A stretch of DNA of 64,000 nt from Pseudomonas koreensis (GTDB lineage: Bacteria > Pseudomonadota > Gammaproteobacteria > Pseudomonadales > Pseudomonadaceae): contig NZ_JAAQYM010000009.1 in the NCBI RefSeq assembly GCF_012986595.1, positions 264,858 through 328,857 of the forward strand. The letters run 5' to 3'. The notes beneath the pieces are model-generated. The model ran no database searches. It saw only the letters and a list, made by a program, of their open reading frames with translations, and was not told the DNA's origin. Position numbers and translations under genes: made by a program. This document shows positions 8,488-16,447 of this stretch, in pieces; the stretch's first letter is position 1, and every line of letters begins with the position of its first letter.

Positions 8488-11052
8488 ATGCGTATAGACC
8501 GTTTAACCAGCAAATTACAGTTGGCGTTATCCGACGCCCAATCCCTGGCCGTTGGCCACGATCATCCGGCCATCGAGCCAGCGCATTTGATGCAAGCCAT
8601 GCTTGAACAGCAGGGTGGTTCGATCAAACCCCTGTTGATGCAAGTAGGCTTTGACGTCAACAGCTTGCGCAAAGAGCTGACCAAAGAGCTCGATCAATTA
8701 CCGAAAATCCAGAACCCGACCGGCGACGTCAACATGTCGCAGGATCTGGCGCGCCTGCTCAATCAGGCCGATCGCCTGGCCCAGCAGAAGGGTGACCAGT
8801 TCATTTCCAGCGAACTGGTGCTGCTCGCCGCGATGGACGAGAACAGCAAGCTCGGCAAACTGCTGCTCGGCCAAGGCGTGAGCAAGAAAGCCCTGGAAAA
8901 CGCGATCAACAACCTGCGCGGTGGTGAGGCCGTCAATGACGCCAACCACGAAGAGTCGCGTCAGGCGTTGGACAAGTACACCGTTGACCTGACCAAGCGC
9001 GCCGAGGAGGGCAAGCTCGATCCGGTGATCGGCCGTGACGACGAAATTCGTCGCACCATCCAGGTTCTGCAACGCCGGACCAAGAACAACCCGGTGCTGA
9101 TCGGCGAGCCTGGCGTGGGTAAAACCGCGATTGCCGAAGGTCTGGCCCAGCGCATCATCAACGGCGAAGTGCCGGATGGCCTCAAAGGCAAGCGTCTGCT
9201 GTCACTGGACATGGGCGCGCTGATTGCCGGTGCCAAGTACCGCGGTGAGTTCGAAGAACGCCTGAAATCCCTGCTCAATGAACTGTCGAAGCAGGAAGGT
9301 CAGATCATTCTGTTCATCGACGAACTGCACACCATGGTTGGCGCCGGTAAAGGCGAAGGCTCGATGGATGCCGGCAACATGCTCAAGCCGGCACTGGCGC
9401 GCGGTGAGCTGCATTGCGTCGGCGCAACCACGCTCAACGAGTACCGCCAATATATAGAGAAGGACGCGGCCCTCGAACGGCGCTTCCAGAAAGTCCTGGT
9501 GGACGAGCCGAGCGAAGAAGACACGATTGCCATCCTGCGTGGCCTTAAAGAGCGTTATGAGGTGCACCACAAGGTGGCGATCACCGACGGCGCGATCATC
9601 GCCGCGGCCAAGCTCAGCCATCGCTACATCACTGACCGGCAGTTGCCGGACAAGGCCATCGACCTGATCGACGAGGCCGCCAGCCGTATCCGCATGGAAA
9701 TCGACTCCAAGCCGGAAGTACTGGATCGTCTGGAGCGCCGCCTGATTCAGTTGAAGGTGGAATCCCAGGCGCTGAAGAAAGAAAGCGATGAAGCGGCCAT
9801 GAAGCGCCTGGAAAAACTCCAGGAAGAAATCGTCCGCCTTGAGCGTGAGTACTCGGATCTGGAAGAAATCTGGAACTCGGAAAAAGCCGAGGTGCAGGGT
9901 TCGGCGCAGATTCAGCAGAAGATCGAGCAGTCGCGTCAGGAACTGGAAGCCGCGCGCCGTAAAGGCGACCTCAACCGCATGGCCGAATTGCAGTACGGGG
10001 TGATCCCGGATCTGGAGCGCAGCCTGCAAATGGTCGACCAGCACGGCAAGAGCGAAAACCAGTTGCTGCGCAGCAAGGTGACTGAAGAGGAAATCGCCGA
10101 AGTCGTTTCGAAGTGGACCGGTATTCCGGTATCGAAAATGCTCGAAGGCGAGCGCGACAAGCTGATGAAGATGGAAAGCCTGTTGCACCAGCGTGTGATC
10201 GGTCAGGACGAGGCGGTGGTGGCGGTGTCCAACGCGGTACGGCGTTCCCGTGCCGGGCTGGCGGACCCGAATCGTCCGAGCGGCTCGTTCATGTTCCTCG
10301 GCCCGACCGGTGTCGGTAAAACCGAGCTGTGCAAGGCGTTGGCCGAATTCCTCTTTGATACGGAAGAGGCGATGGTGCGGATCGACATGTCCGAGTTCAT
10401 GGAGAAACATTCCGTGGCACGGCTGATCGGTGCACCACCGGGCTACGTGGGCTACGAGGAGGGCGGTTATCTGACCGAAGCGGTACGTCGCAAGCCTTAC
10501 TCGGTGATCCTGCTGGATGAGGTCGAGAAGGCGCACCCGGATGTGTTCAACATCCTGCTGCAAGTGCTGGAGGATGGACGACTGACCGACAGCCACGGGC
10601 GCACGGTGGATTTCCGCAATACCGTGATTGTCATGACCTCGAACCTCGGTTCGTCGCAGATCCAGGAACTGGTGGGAGATCGTGAGGCGCAGCGGGCAGC
10701 GGTGATGGACGCGCTGACCAGTCACTTCCGTCCCGAGTTCATCAACCGGGTCGACGAAGTGGTGATCTTCGAGCCATTGGCGCGGGATCAGATCGCGGGC
10801 ATTACCGAGATCCAGCTGGGCCGTCTGCGCAGCCGTCTGGCCGAGCGCGAGCTGAAGCTGGAACTGAGTCCGGAAGCGATGGACAAGTTGATTGCCGTTG
10901 GTTACGACCCGGTTTATGGCGCACGTCCTCTCAAACGTGCGATCCAGCGCTGGATCGAAAACCCGTTGGCGCAGTTGATCCTGTCGGGGCATTTCCTGCC
11001 GGGCGACACGGCGACCGGCAAGGTCGTGAACGACGAAATCGTTTTCGACTGA
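8488..11052 (+). CDS. clpB: Disaggregase ClpB
   Basis: This 854-residue Hsp100 chaperone is a hexameric ATPase that threads aggregated proteins with DnaK. It has a double Clp N domain, first AAA+ module with Walker A GEPGVGKTAI, a long coiled-coil middle domain (RLERRLIQLKVESQALKK through the SDLEEIWNSEK region), second AAA+ with GPTGVGKTEL and a C-terminal D2-small domain. A strong ribosome site (AAGGAAGG) precedes the ATG. Unlike ClpA or ClpX adaptors, it has the ClpB middle domain and no ClpP loop that I can see. Confidence 0.97.
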   Translation: MRIDRLTSKLQLALSDAQSLAVGHDHPAIEPAHLMQAMLEQQGGSIKPLLMQVGFDVNSLRKELTKELDQLPKIQNPTGDVNMSQDLARLLNQADRLAQQKGDQFISSELVLLAAMDENSKLGKLLLGQGVSKKALENAINNLRGGEAVNDANHEESRQALDKYTVDLTKRAEEGKLDPVIGRDDEIRRTIQVLQRRTKNNPVLIGEPGVGKTAIAEGLAQRIINGEVPDGLKGKRLLSLDMGALIAGAKYRGEFEERLKSLLNELSKQEGQIILFIDELHTMVGAGKGEGSMDAGNMLKPALARGELHCVGATTLNEYRQYIEKDAALERRFQKVLVDEPSEEDTIAILRGLKERYEVHHKVAITDGAIIAAAKLSHRYITDRQLPDKAIDLIDEAASRIRMEIDSKPEVLDRLERRLIQLKVESQALKKESDEAAMKRLEKLQEEIVRLEREYSDLEEIWNSEKAEVQGSAQIQQKIEQSRQELEAARRKGDLNRMAELQYGVIPDLERSLQMVDQHGKSENQLLRSKVTEEEIAEVVSKWTGIPVSKMLEGERDKLMKMESLLHQRVIGQDEAVVAVSNAVRRSRAGLADPNRPSGSFMFLGPTGVGKTELCKALAEFLFDTEEAMVRIDMSEFMEKHSVARLIGAPPGYVGYEEGGYLTEAVRRKPYSVILLDEVEKAHPDVFNILLQVLEDGRLTDSHGRTVDFRNTVIVMTSNLGSSQIQELVGDREAQRAAVMDALTSHFRPEFINRVDEVVIFEPLARDQIAGITEIQLGRLRSRLAERELKLELSPEAMDKLIAVGYDPVYGARPLKRAIQRWIENPLAQLILSGHFLPGDTATGKVVNDEIVFD

Positions 11053-11076
11053 GCGGCAAAGCCAATGAAATAAGGA

Positions 11077-11104
11077 AGGCCTCGCTTTGCGAGGCCTTTT
11101 TTTC
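11077..11104 (+). terminator. Terminator of clpB
   Basis: AGGCCTCGC-TTT-GCGAGGCCT followed by a run of T, 25 bases after the clpB stop. Confidence 0.92.
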
Positions 11105-11235
11105 GTTAGGCTGTTGAACTCTAAGGAAAAGGCTTGTAAAGTGCGCCCCGCAGTCAGTCACCCGCAGCATCTCAGCTCACTGAGCTGAAATCTGAAATAA
11201 GTTGCAAATCATTAACTTGAAAGCGATTTAGGGGG

Positions 11236-11263
11236 TTGACAGAGGTGTTCTAGGTTGTAGAAT
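11236..11263 (+). promoter_or_regulatory. Strong promoter of the tRNA cluster
   Basis: TTGACA (11236-11241), a 16-base spacer and TAGAAT (11258-11263) are followed by a GC-rich discriminator (AGCGCGCC), the typical layout of growth-rate and stringently controlled stable RNA promoters. The first tRNA starts 85 bases downstream. Confidence 0.85.
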
Positions 11264-11347
11264 AGCGCGCCTCAGACACACGAACGCAGCGATGCGAACG
11301 ATGTCTGGAAGCTGTAAGATTCACCGTTGTAAATTGAAATATGTAGT

Positions 11348-11423
11348 TCCGTGATAGCTCAGTCGGTAGAGCAAATGACTGTTAATCATTGGGTCCCAGG
11401 TTCGAGTCCTGGTCACGGAGCCA
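11348..11423 (+). tRNA. tRNA-Asn (GTT)
   Basis: This is a 76-base cloverleaf with acceptor TCCGTGA/TCACGGA, encoded CCA, anticodon loop ACTGTTAATC with anticodon GTT, and T-loop GGTTCGAGTCC. Confidence 0.97.
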
Positions 11424-11432
11424 ATTTCAAAC

Positions 11433-11509
11433 CGGGGTATAGCGCAGTCCGGTAGCGCGCCTGCTTTGGGAGCAGGATGTCAGGAGTTCGAATCCCCTTA
11501 CCCCGACCA
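11433..11509 (+). tRNA. tRNA-Pro (TGG), first copy
   Basis: 77 bases, acceptor CGGGGTA/TACCCCG, encoded CCA, anticodon loop CTTTGGGAG with TGG. It is identical over its whole length to the copy at 11688-11764. Confidence 0.97.
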
Positions 11510-11514
11510 TTTTT

Positions 11515-11590
11515 GGGTCGTTAGCTCAGTTGGTAGAGCAGTTGGCTTTTAACCAATTGGTCGTAGGTTCGAATCCCACACGACCCACCA
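11515..11590 (+). tRNA. tRNA-Lys (TTT)
   Basis: 76 bases, acceptor GGGTCGT/ACGACCC, encoded CCA, anticodon loop GCTTTTAAC with TTT. It is separated from the preceding tRNA by only five bases, so the first three are one transcript. Confidence 0.97.
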
Positions 11591-11654
11591 TTTTTGAAAC
11601 CAGGTTACACTGGGATCGAATCTTAAGATCAGAGGCCAAAAGCGCTGATCGAAG

Positions 11655-11685
11655 AAGGCGATCTTTGAAAGATCGCCTTTTTTTT
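11655..11685 (+). terminator. Terminator between tRNA-Lys and the second tRNA-Pro
   Basis: A perfect 11-base-pair stem AAGGCGATCTT/AAGATCGCCTT with loop TGA, directly followed by eight or more T. Its T tract ends two bases before the second tRNA-Pro. Confidence 0.85.
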
Positions 11686-11687
11686 AC

Positions 11688-11764
11688 CGGGGTATAGCGC
11701 AGTCCGGTAGCGCGCCTGCTTTGGGAGCAGGATGTCAGGAGTTCGAATCCCCTTACCCCGACCA
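11688..11764 (+). tRNA. tRNA-Pro (TGG), second identical copy
   Basis: 77 bases, identical to 11433-11509 including the CCA end. It begins two bases after the T tract of a strong intrinsic terminator, leaving no room for its own promoter, so its expression would need readthrough of that hairpin or a promoter within it. Confidence 0.95.
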
Positions 11765-11771
11765 TATTAAA

Positions 11772-11805
11772 AATCCTCGTATCGAAAGATACGGGGATTT
11801 TTTTT
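11772..11805 (+). terminator. Terminator after the tRNA cluster
   Basis: A 12-base-pair stem (AATCCTCGTATC/GATACGGGGATT, GAAA loop) followed by a run of T, seven bases after the last tRNA. Confidence 0.9.
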
Positions 11806-11843
11806 GCCTGCAAAAAACTCTCGATCGCACCGCAAAAACAAAT

Positions 11844-11933
11844 ATGGGAGCGAGCCTGCTCGCGAAGGGGGTGTGTCATTCAACAATGGCGTCGACTGAC
11901 ACACCGCTTGCGCGAGCAGGCTCGCTCCCACAT
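11844..11933. repeat. REP inverted pair (GGGAGCGAGCCTGCTCGCG type)
   Basis: Two facing units of the gagc-ctgctcgcg palindrome type lie between the tRNA cluster and the 3' end of ndh, which reads leftward. Confidence 0.85.
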
Positions 11934-11941
11934 TTTTTAGA

Positions 11942-13240
11942 TCAGTGCAGCTTCAGGCGTGGCTCAGTCCCGCGACCGATCTTGCTGCCCAGCATCAGCA
12001 TTGCCGTGCGGAACGGCCCGTACAGCGCCATCTGGTGCATGCGGTACAGCGAGACGTAGAACATCCGCGCCAGCCAGCCTTCGAGCATCACGCTGCCGGT
12101 CAGGTTGCCCATCAAGTTACCCACAGCCGAGAAACGTGACAGCGAAATCAGCGAGCCGTAGTCGGTGTACTTGTACTCCGGCAGGGATTTGCCTTCGATG
12201 CGCAATTTCAGCGATTTGGCCAGCAGCGACGCCTGTTGGTGCGCGGCTTGTGCACGTGGCGGCACGTTGCGATCCGAACCCGGTTGCGGGCAGGCGGCGC
12301 AATCACCGAAGGCGAAGATGTTTTCGTCACGGGTGGTCTGCAGCGTCGGCAATACTTGCAGTTGATTGATGCGGTTGGTTTCCAGGCCGTCGATGTCCTT
12401 GAGGAAACCCGGTGCGCGAATACCGGCAGCCCAGACTTTCAGGCTGGCCTTGATCTCATTGCCATCGGCCGTGATCAGACTGTCGGCGGTCACTTCGCTG
12501 ACCGACGCGTTGGTCATCACGTTGACCCCGAGCTTTTCCAGAGTCTTGTGCACCGGCCCGCTGATGCGCTCCGGCAGGGCGGGCAGCACCCGTGGCCCGG
12601 CTTCGATCAGAGTGATGTGCATGTTTTCCGGTTTGATCCGGTCCAGACCGTATGCCGCCAGCTCATGCGCGGCGTTGTGCAGTTCTGCCGCCAGTTCGAC
12701 ACCGGTGGCGCCGGCACCGACGATGGCCACGCTGATCTGTTCGATCACGTCGGTCTGCCCGGCATGGGCGCGCAGGTAGTGGTTGAGCAGTTGCTGGTGG
12801 AAGCGCTCGGCCTGTTTGCGGGTGTCGAGGAACAGGCAGTGCTGCGCTGCGCCCTGGGTACCGAAGTCGTTGGTGGTGCTGCCGACGCTGATCACCAGCG
12901 TGTCGTACGGCACTTCACGAGCCGGCACCAGCTCTACGCCGTTCTCATCGTAGGTCGCCGCCAACTGGATTTTTTTCTCTGCGCGATCAAGCCCGCTCAT
13001 GCGCCCCAGCTGGAACTCGAAGTGGTTCCATTTGGCTTGGGCAACATAGTTGAGTTCGTCTTCGGAAGAGTTCAGGGATCCGGCGGCCACTTCGTGCAGC
13101 AGTGGTTTCCAGATGTGCGTCAGGTTCGCGTCGACCAGCATCACACTGGCCGTGCCGCGCTTGCCCAGAGTCTTACCCAGACGGGTAGCCAGCTCCAGAC
13201 CGCCGGCGCCGCCGCCGACAATAACAATACGATGGGACAT
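11942..13240 (-). CDS. ndh: Type II NADH dehydrogenase
   Basis: This is a 432-residue single-subunit, non-proton-pumping NADH:quinone oxidoreductase on the inner face of the membrane. Two dinucleotide-binding motifs are visible: IVIVGGGAGGLELA at the N terminus for FAD and VAIVGAGATGVELAAEL around residue 180 for NADH. FAFGDCAACPQP is the FAD C-terminal segment. The ATG at 13240 puts the glycine motif right at the start as in the family; the frame also opens at TTG 13255. A 57-aa membrane protein gene lies just upstream on the same strand. Confidence 0.93.
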   Translation of the reverse strand: MSHRIVIVGGGAGGLELATRLGKTLGKRGTASVMLVDANLTHIWKPLLHEVAAGSLNSSEDELNYVAQAKWNHFEFQLGRMSGLDRAEKKIQLAATYDENGVELVPAREVPYDTLVISVGSTTNDFGTQGAAQHCLFLDTRKQAERFHQQLLNHYLRAHAGQTDVIEQISVAIVGAGATGVELAAELHNAAHELAAYGLDRIKPENMHITLIEAGPRVLPALPERISGPVHKTLEKLGVNVMTNASVSEVTADSLITADGNEIKASLKVWAAGIRAPGFLKDIDGLETNRINQLQVLPTLQTTRDENIFAFGDCAACPQPGSDRNVPPRAQAAHQQASLLAKSLKLRIEGKSLPEYKYTDYGSLISLSRFSAVGNLMGNLTGSVMLEGWLARMFYVSLYRMHQMALYGPFRTAMLMLGSKIGRGTEPRLKLH

Positions 13241-13303
13241 GGGGATAACTCGCAAGGTTTTTAAAGGAAATCGGTGCGGTTACCCGAGCGAGCGCGAGGC
13301 AGC

Positions 13304-13477
13304 TCATAGCGTCAGGTAACTGATAAGTCGGCTCAGCAGGCCCAGACCAATGGTCACTGCAACCACCAGCACGAGGAGCATCCACGGCCGGAAAGGCCGG
13401 CGCTCGACTCGGTGTTGGGACAACTGCAGGTACTCTTCGACATGCTTCTGGTCTTCGGGGTTCAGGCGGCTGGTCAT
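13304..13477 (-). CDS. 57-residue DUF3094-type membrane protein
   Basis: A short gene read from the minus strand: ATG at 13477, stop TGA at 13304. The product begins MTSRLNPEDQKHVEEYLQ, continues with a basic stretch (RVERRPFRPW), and ends in one strong membrane helix (MLLVLVVAVTIGLGLLSRLI). The soluble N-terminal helix plus a single tail-type TM matches small Pseudomonas proteins called DUF3094. GAGG precedes the start by about seven bases. It is upstream of ndh on the same strand, so the two may be co-transcribed. Function unknown. Confidence 0.8.
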   Translation of the reverse strand: MTSRLNPEDQKHVEEYLQLSQHRVERRPFRPWMLLVLVVAVTIGLGLLSRLISYLTL

Positions 13478-13528
13478 AAAGGCCTCGTCAGGTAGACGTT
13501 GCTGAAGGTGGGGAAGCTACAGCGGTTT

Positions 13529-14056
13529 TTATCCCGGGTTGAACGCAGCATAGCCACTGGCCGGAACCGGTTCGACCGAAACACCGTCGTCGAGGCGAAT
13601 GATCCCGCTTTGTAACACTCGTGCGGTAATTCCGCCATGCCCGCGCACCGCTTGAAAGGTGCCGGGGCCGAGGTTGTTTTGCAGGCGCGCGCAGGGCTGA
13701 CACCAGCCGGTGGTTTCGAATATGGCCTGACCAATGCGAAAGCGCCGCCCCTTGAGACTGAACAAATTGATGCCGCTGATGACCAGATTGCGCCGCAGAT
13801 CTTCAGGCCTCACCGGTTGATCTTCAGGCCGGCCCATCAACGCGCTGATGACGGCCAGGTGTTCGAACTGAATCAGCGTGACTTGCCGCGCGTTACGCAC
13901 CCCGGGACGGGCGTGGTCGCCGGTTAATCCAGCCTCCAGACGAGCCTCGACTGCATCGAGTTCGAGCATCGGGCCACGGGATTGCGGGCGCACGCCGATC
14001 CAGCGCACGCGGCCGGTCTGCGGGACGTCGGCAATCAACTGCTGCAGTGGTGTCAC
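13529..14056 (-). CDS. MOSC domain protein
   Basis: 175 residues. The MOSC fold (molybdenum cofactor sulfurase C-terminal) binds sulfur or molybdenum cofactor. Family segments seen are GLTGDHARPG, VTLIQFEHLAVI, DLRRNLVISGINL and ETTGWCQPCARL, the last holding the conserved cysteine pair. The start overlaps the stop of the DUF1780 gene by ATGA, so the two are coupled. The substrate is unknown; YiiM-like detoxification of hydroxylated purines is a possibility based on family only. Confidence 0.82.
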   Translation of the reverse strand: MTPLQQLIADVPQTGRVRWIGVRPQSRGPMLELDAVEARLEAGLTGDHARPGVRNARQVTLIQFEHLAVISALMGRPEDQPVRPEDLRRNLVISGINLFSLKGRRFRIGQAIFETTGWCQPCARLQNNLGPGTFQAVRGHGGITARVLQSGIIRLDDGVSVEPVPASGYAAFNPG

Positions 14057-14679
14057 AGGCTGATCCCGACATCGAAGACGATGCTGCGTCCCAGGTTGCT
14101 GCGCAGAAAGTCCGGCGCGTCGGGATGGGCGAACAGCACCCGGGCGAAGGTCGGGCCGACCAGCGACAGCGAGCGCCAGCCCTGGCGCAGGTATTCGGTG
14201 GGCGGCGGAAAGTGGCTGTTGAGGTCCAGCACTTCGCGCTTGAGGCTGGCGAAGGCAATGATGTCCAGCTCACCCAGATCCATGCCGCGTTCCTTGTAGT
14301 TGTGCGCTTTTTTGCGCAGGGTCGGCGCCAGGCGCAACAGAAATTCGTTGGCCGGGATCCGCCGCGGCTTGGCTTCACGGCGCACCAGTTGGCTGAGCGA
14401 GAACGCGCTGCGCCGCCGCTGCAGTTCGTCGCGCCATTCGTCGTTGAGCCGACGCCCTTCATCGAGGACGAAGAATACTTCGAAATTGGCGTCGCGAAAC
14501 AGCACGTCCGGCGGCTCGCCGGCAGGGGCGAACTCGTCGGCGCGGTAAGGGATGTTCAAGCCTTGCAGCAGGCGCTGGCAGACCCAACGCTCACGCTCCC
14601 ATTTGCGGGCATTGGACAGGAACGCGTTGGCTTGCTCGGCCGCAATGGTCAGCAGGCGTAAGTAATCTGAGTCATCCAT
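14053..14679 (-). CDS. DUF1780 family protein
   Basis: 208 residues from ATG 14679 (an upstream in-frame ATG at 14730 lacks a ribosome site). The sequence is soluble and rich in Arg/Glu (LSNARKWERERWVCQRLL, DEGRRLNDEWRDELQRRR), with no membrane segment or recognised catalytic motif. The composition recalls endonuclease-like folds, but I cannot show an active site. It is coupled to the MOSC gene. Conserved in Pseudomonas; function unknown. Confidence 0.75.
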   Translation of the reverse strand: MDDSDYLRLLTIAAEQANAFLSNARKWERERWVCQRLLQGLNIPYRADEFAPAGEPPDVLFRDANFEVFFVLDEGRRLNDEWRDELQRRRSAFSLSQLVRREAKPRRIPANEFLLRLAPTLRKKAHNYKERGMDLGELDIIAFASLKREVLDLNSHFPPPTEYLRQGWRSLSLVGPTFARVLFAHPDAPDFLRSNLGRSIVFDVGISL

Positions 14680-14802
14680 AAGCCCAAGCTTAGCGTTCAA
14701 ATGCGACAAGCTGAAAGCACCGCGCGGCAAAGTGTGTCAGTGGGCAGCCGGAAAGGGCGGTGTAGACTGATGAAAACCGTCCGTTAATGCCATATCGAGG
14801 GG

Positions 14803-15276
14803 ATGAACGTGAAATATCGCTGGCTGCTGCTGTTGGCTGTTGTTCCGCTGTGGGCCCAGGCCCTTGAAGTTGGCGAACGCCTGGCGCCCTGGACGTTGCT
14901 TGATCAGTACGATCAGGCGTTCACCCTCGACAACCGCACCACGACGCTGCTGGTGGCGCGCGACATGGACGGCGCCAAGCTGATCAAACAGGCGTTGAAG
15001 GACCAGCCCAAAGGCTATCTGGAAGCGCGTCACGCGGTATTCGTCGCCGATATCCAGCGCATGCCGGCACTGATTGCCAAAATGTTCGCCGTTCCGGCCA
15101 TGCGCGACTACAGCTATCGAGTCCTGCTCGACCGCGAGGGCCGGGTGGCCTCGCGCTATCCGGGCGCCGAAGGCTCGGTGCTGTGGCTGCAACTCAAGGA
15201 CGGCCGACTGCTCGAACAACGTGAGTATGCCGACGCGGCCCAGTTGCACGAGGCACTGGAGAAGGCCCGCCCATGA
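14803..15276 (+). CDS. Exported thioredoxin-fold-like protein
   Basis: 157 residues with a cleavable signal peptide (residues 1-20, ending WAQA). The mature part (LEVGERLAPWTLLDQYDQAFTLD) resembles the entry strand of AhpC/TlpA-type thioredoxin folds, but no CxxC is present, so a redox role is unlikely. It overlaps the downstream permease by ATGA. Similar proteins in Pseudomonas carry misleading dehydrogenase names; I assign no activity. Confidence 0.7.
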   Translation: MNVKYRWLLLLAVVPLWAQALEVGERLAPWTLLDQYDQAFTLDNRTTTLLVARDMDGAKLIKQALKDQPKGYLEARHAVFVADIQRMPALIAKMFAVPAMRDYSYRVLLDREGRVASRYPGAEGSVLWLQLKDGRLLEQREYADAAQLHEALEKARP

Positions 15277-15962
15277 TCGGCGCCGAGCTGCTGTCACCTG
15301 AAAGCCTGACGGTGGGCTGGCTGATTTATGCGCCGGTGCTGGTCTGGGCGATCTGTCGTGCGCCGTGGGTCGAGTTGTTCAGTGACAGTCGCCGGCAGCA
15401 TTTGCTGTTCGGCACCGTGTTCGCCTTGTTTCTGTTGTGGATGGTGCGCAGGGATTTCGACACCGGCGTCTCTTACCACTTCATCGGTATGACCGCCGTG
15501 ACACTCTTGCTCGACTGGCCGCTGGCGATTGTCGGCGGGCTGGTGGCGCAGCTCGGGTTGGTGTTGCTCGGGCGTCAGGATCTGGTGGCGGTCGGGGTCA
15601 ACGGCACGCTGCTGATCCTGTTGCCGGTGTTGATCACCGAGTGTGTGGCGATCGTCGTCGAGCGCGCCCAGCCACGTAATCCGTTTGTGTATATCTTCTG
15701 TTCCGGATTCTTTGCGGCGGCGTTGTCGGCCTTGTTGTGCCTGGTGCTGAGCCTGAGCCTGCTCTGGTACGACGGACTGTTTGCCATGCCGGAATGGCTG
15801 GAAGATTTTATCGGCTACCTGTGGCTGCTGATTTTTCCCGAAGCGTTCATCAACGGCATGGTGATCAGCGCGCTGGTGGTGTTCAGTCCCGAGTGGCTGG
15901 AGACCTTCAACCGTACCCGCTACCTTTCGGCGCCGTGGAAGGACGACGATCCCAAGTCTTGA
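15273..15962 (+). CDS. ECF/CbiM-type transporter permease, orphan
   Basis: 229 residues with about six to seven hydrophobic helices. The pattern (SYHFIGMTAVTLLLDWPLAIVGGLVAQLGL and FPEAFINGMVISALVVFSPEWLETF) is that of the CbiM-like energy-coupling-factor permeases, which bind cobalt or nickel. No CbiN, CbiQ or CbiO partner is encoded nearby, so this is a solitary membrane component, translationally coupled to the exported thioredoxin-like protein. The substrate is unknown; the CbiM N-terminal His metal ligand is not seen at the usual place. Confidence 0.75.
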   Translation: MIGAELLSPESLTVGWLIYAPVLVWAICRAPWVELFSDSRRQHLLFGTVFALFLLWMVRRDFDTGVSYHFIGMTAVTLLLDWPLAIVGGLVAQLGLVLLGRQDLVAVGVNGTLLILLPVLITECVAIVVERAQPRNPFVYIFCSGFFAAALSALLCLVLSLSLLWYDGLFAMPEWLEDFIGYLWLLIFPEAFINGMVISALVVFSPEWLETFNRTRYLSAPWKDDDPKS

Positions 15963-16027
15963 TCCACATCAAATCCGCCACCCGCGCGGCATTTCATGCT
16001 CGGCCAAATTCCTTCAGGAGCAGCGGC

Positions 16028-16243
16028 ATGAGTGTGTACGAGTGGGCGAGGCAGGAAACGCGGCAGAGTCTGGAGATGGCGCAGGAGGTGGGTTTCGATC
16101 CGGGCCTGAGCTTGCGCGCCTTGCTCAGCGCGGTGGTGCAACAGAGCAAGACGGTGCGCAACGCCGAAGACCTGGCCGACGAGTTGCGCTTTCTGGCGGA
16201 AAACCTCGACGACGATCAGGACTACGGCTTCATGCGGCCCTGA
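16028..16243 (+). CDS. Small conserved acidic protein
   Basis: 71 residues starting MSVYEWARQE, soluble, largely helical and acidic (ENLDDDQDYGFMRP at the end). TTCAGGAG precedes the ATG by seven bases. It stands between the permease and the convergent yacG. No family function recognised. Confidence 0.7.
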   Translation: MSVYEWARQETRQSLEMAQEVGFDPGLSLRALLSAVVQQSKTVRNAEDLADELRFLAENLDDDQDYGFMRP

Positions 16244-16249
16244 TGGCGA

Positions 16250-16447
16250 TCAGTGGCGCGGGTCGAAATCGCCGGAGAACATTTCGTCTTCGGCGTCCGG
16301 GGCCACCGGGATCTTGTGTTCTTCCGACGCCCACGCACCCAGGTCGATCAGCTTGCAGCGATCAGAGCAGAACGGACGGAATTTGTTCTCAGGTGTGAAT
16401 TCCACGGGGGCGCCGCAGGTTGGGCATTCGACGGTTGTAGGGCTCAT
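16250..16447 (-). CDS. yacG: DNA gyrase inhibitor YacG (zinc protein)
   Basis: 65 residues with four zinc ligands, Cys8 and Cys11 (CPTCG) and Cys27 and Cys31 (FCSDRCK), followed by IDLGAWASEEHKIP, the signature of YacG. It binds GyrB and blocks DNA binding. The start overlaps the coaE stop by ATGA. The order pilD-coaE-yacG is common in Pseudomonas. Confidence 0.95.
   Translation of the reverse strand: MSPTTVECPTCGAPVEFTPENKFRPFCSDRCKLIDLGAWASEEHKIPVAPDAEDEMFSGDFDPRH

Noticed and set aside
11844..11933. Possible CRISPR or att site next to the tRNAs
   Set aside because: Only one facing pair of a palindromic REP; no spaced direct repeats, no integrase, no duplicated tRNA end apart from the full second tRNA-Pro.
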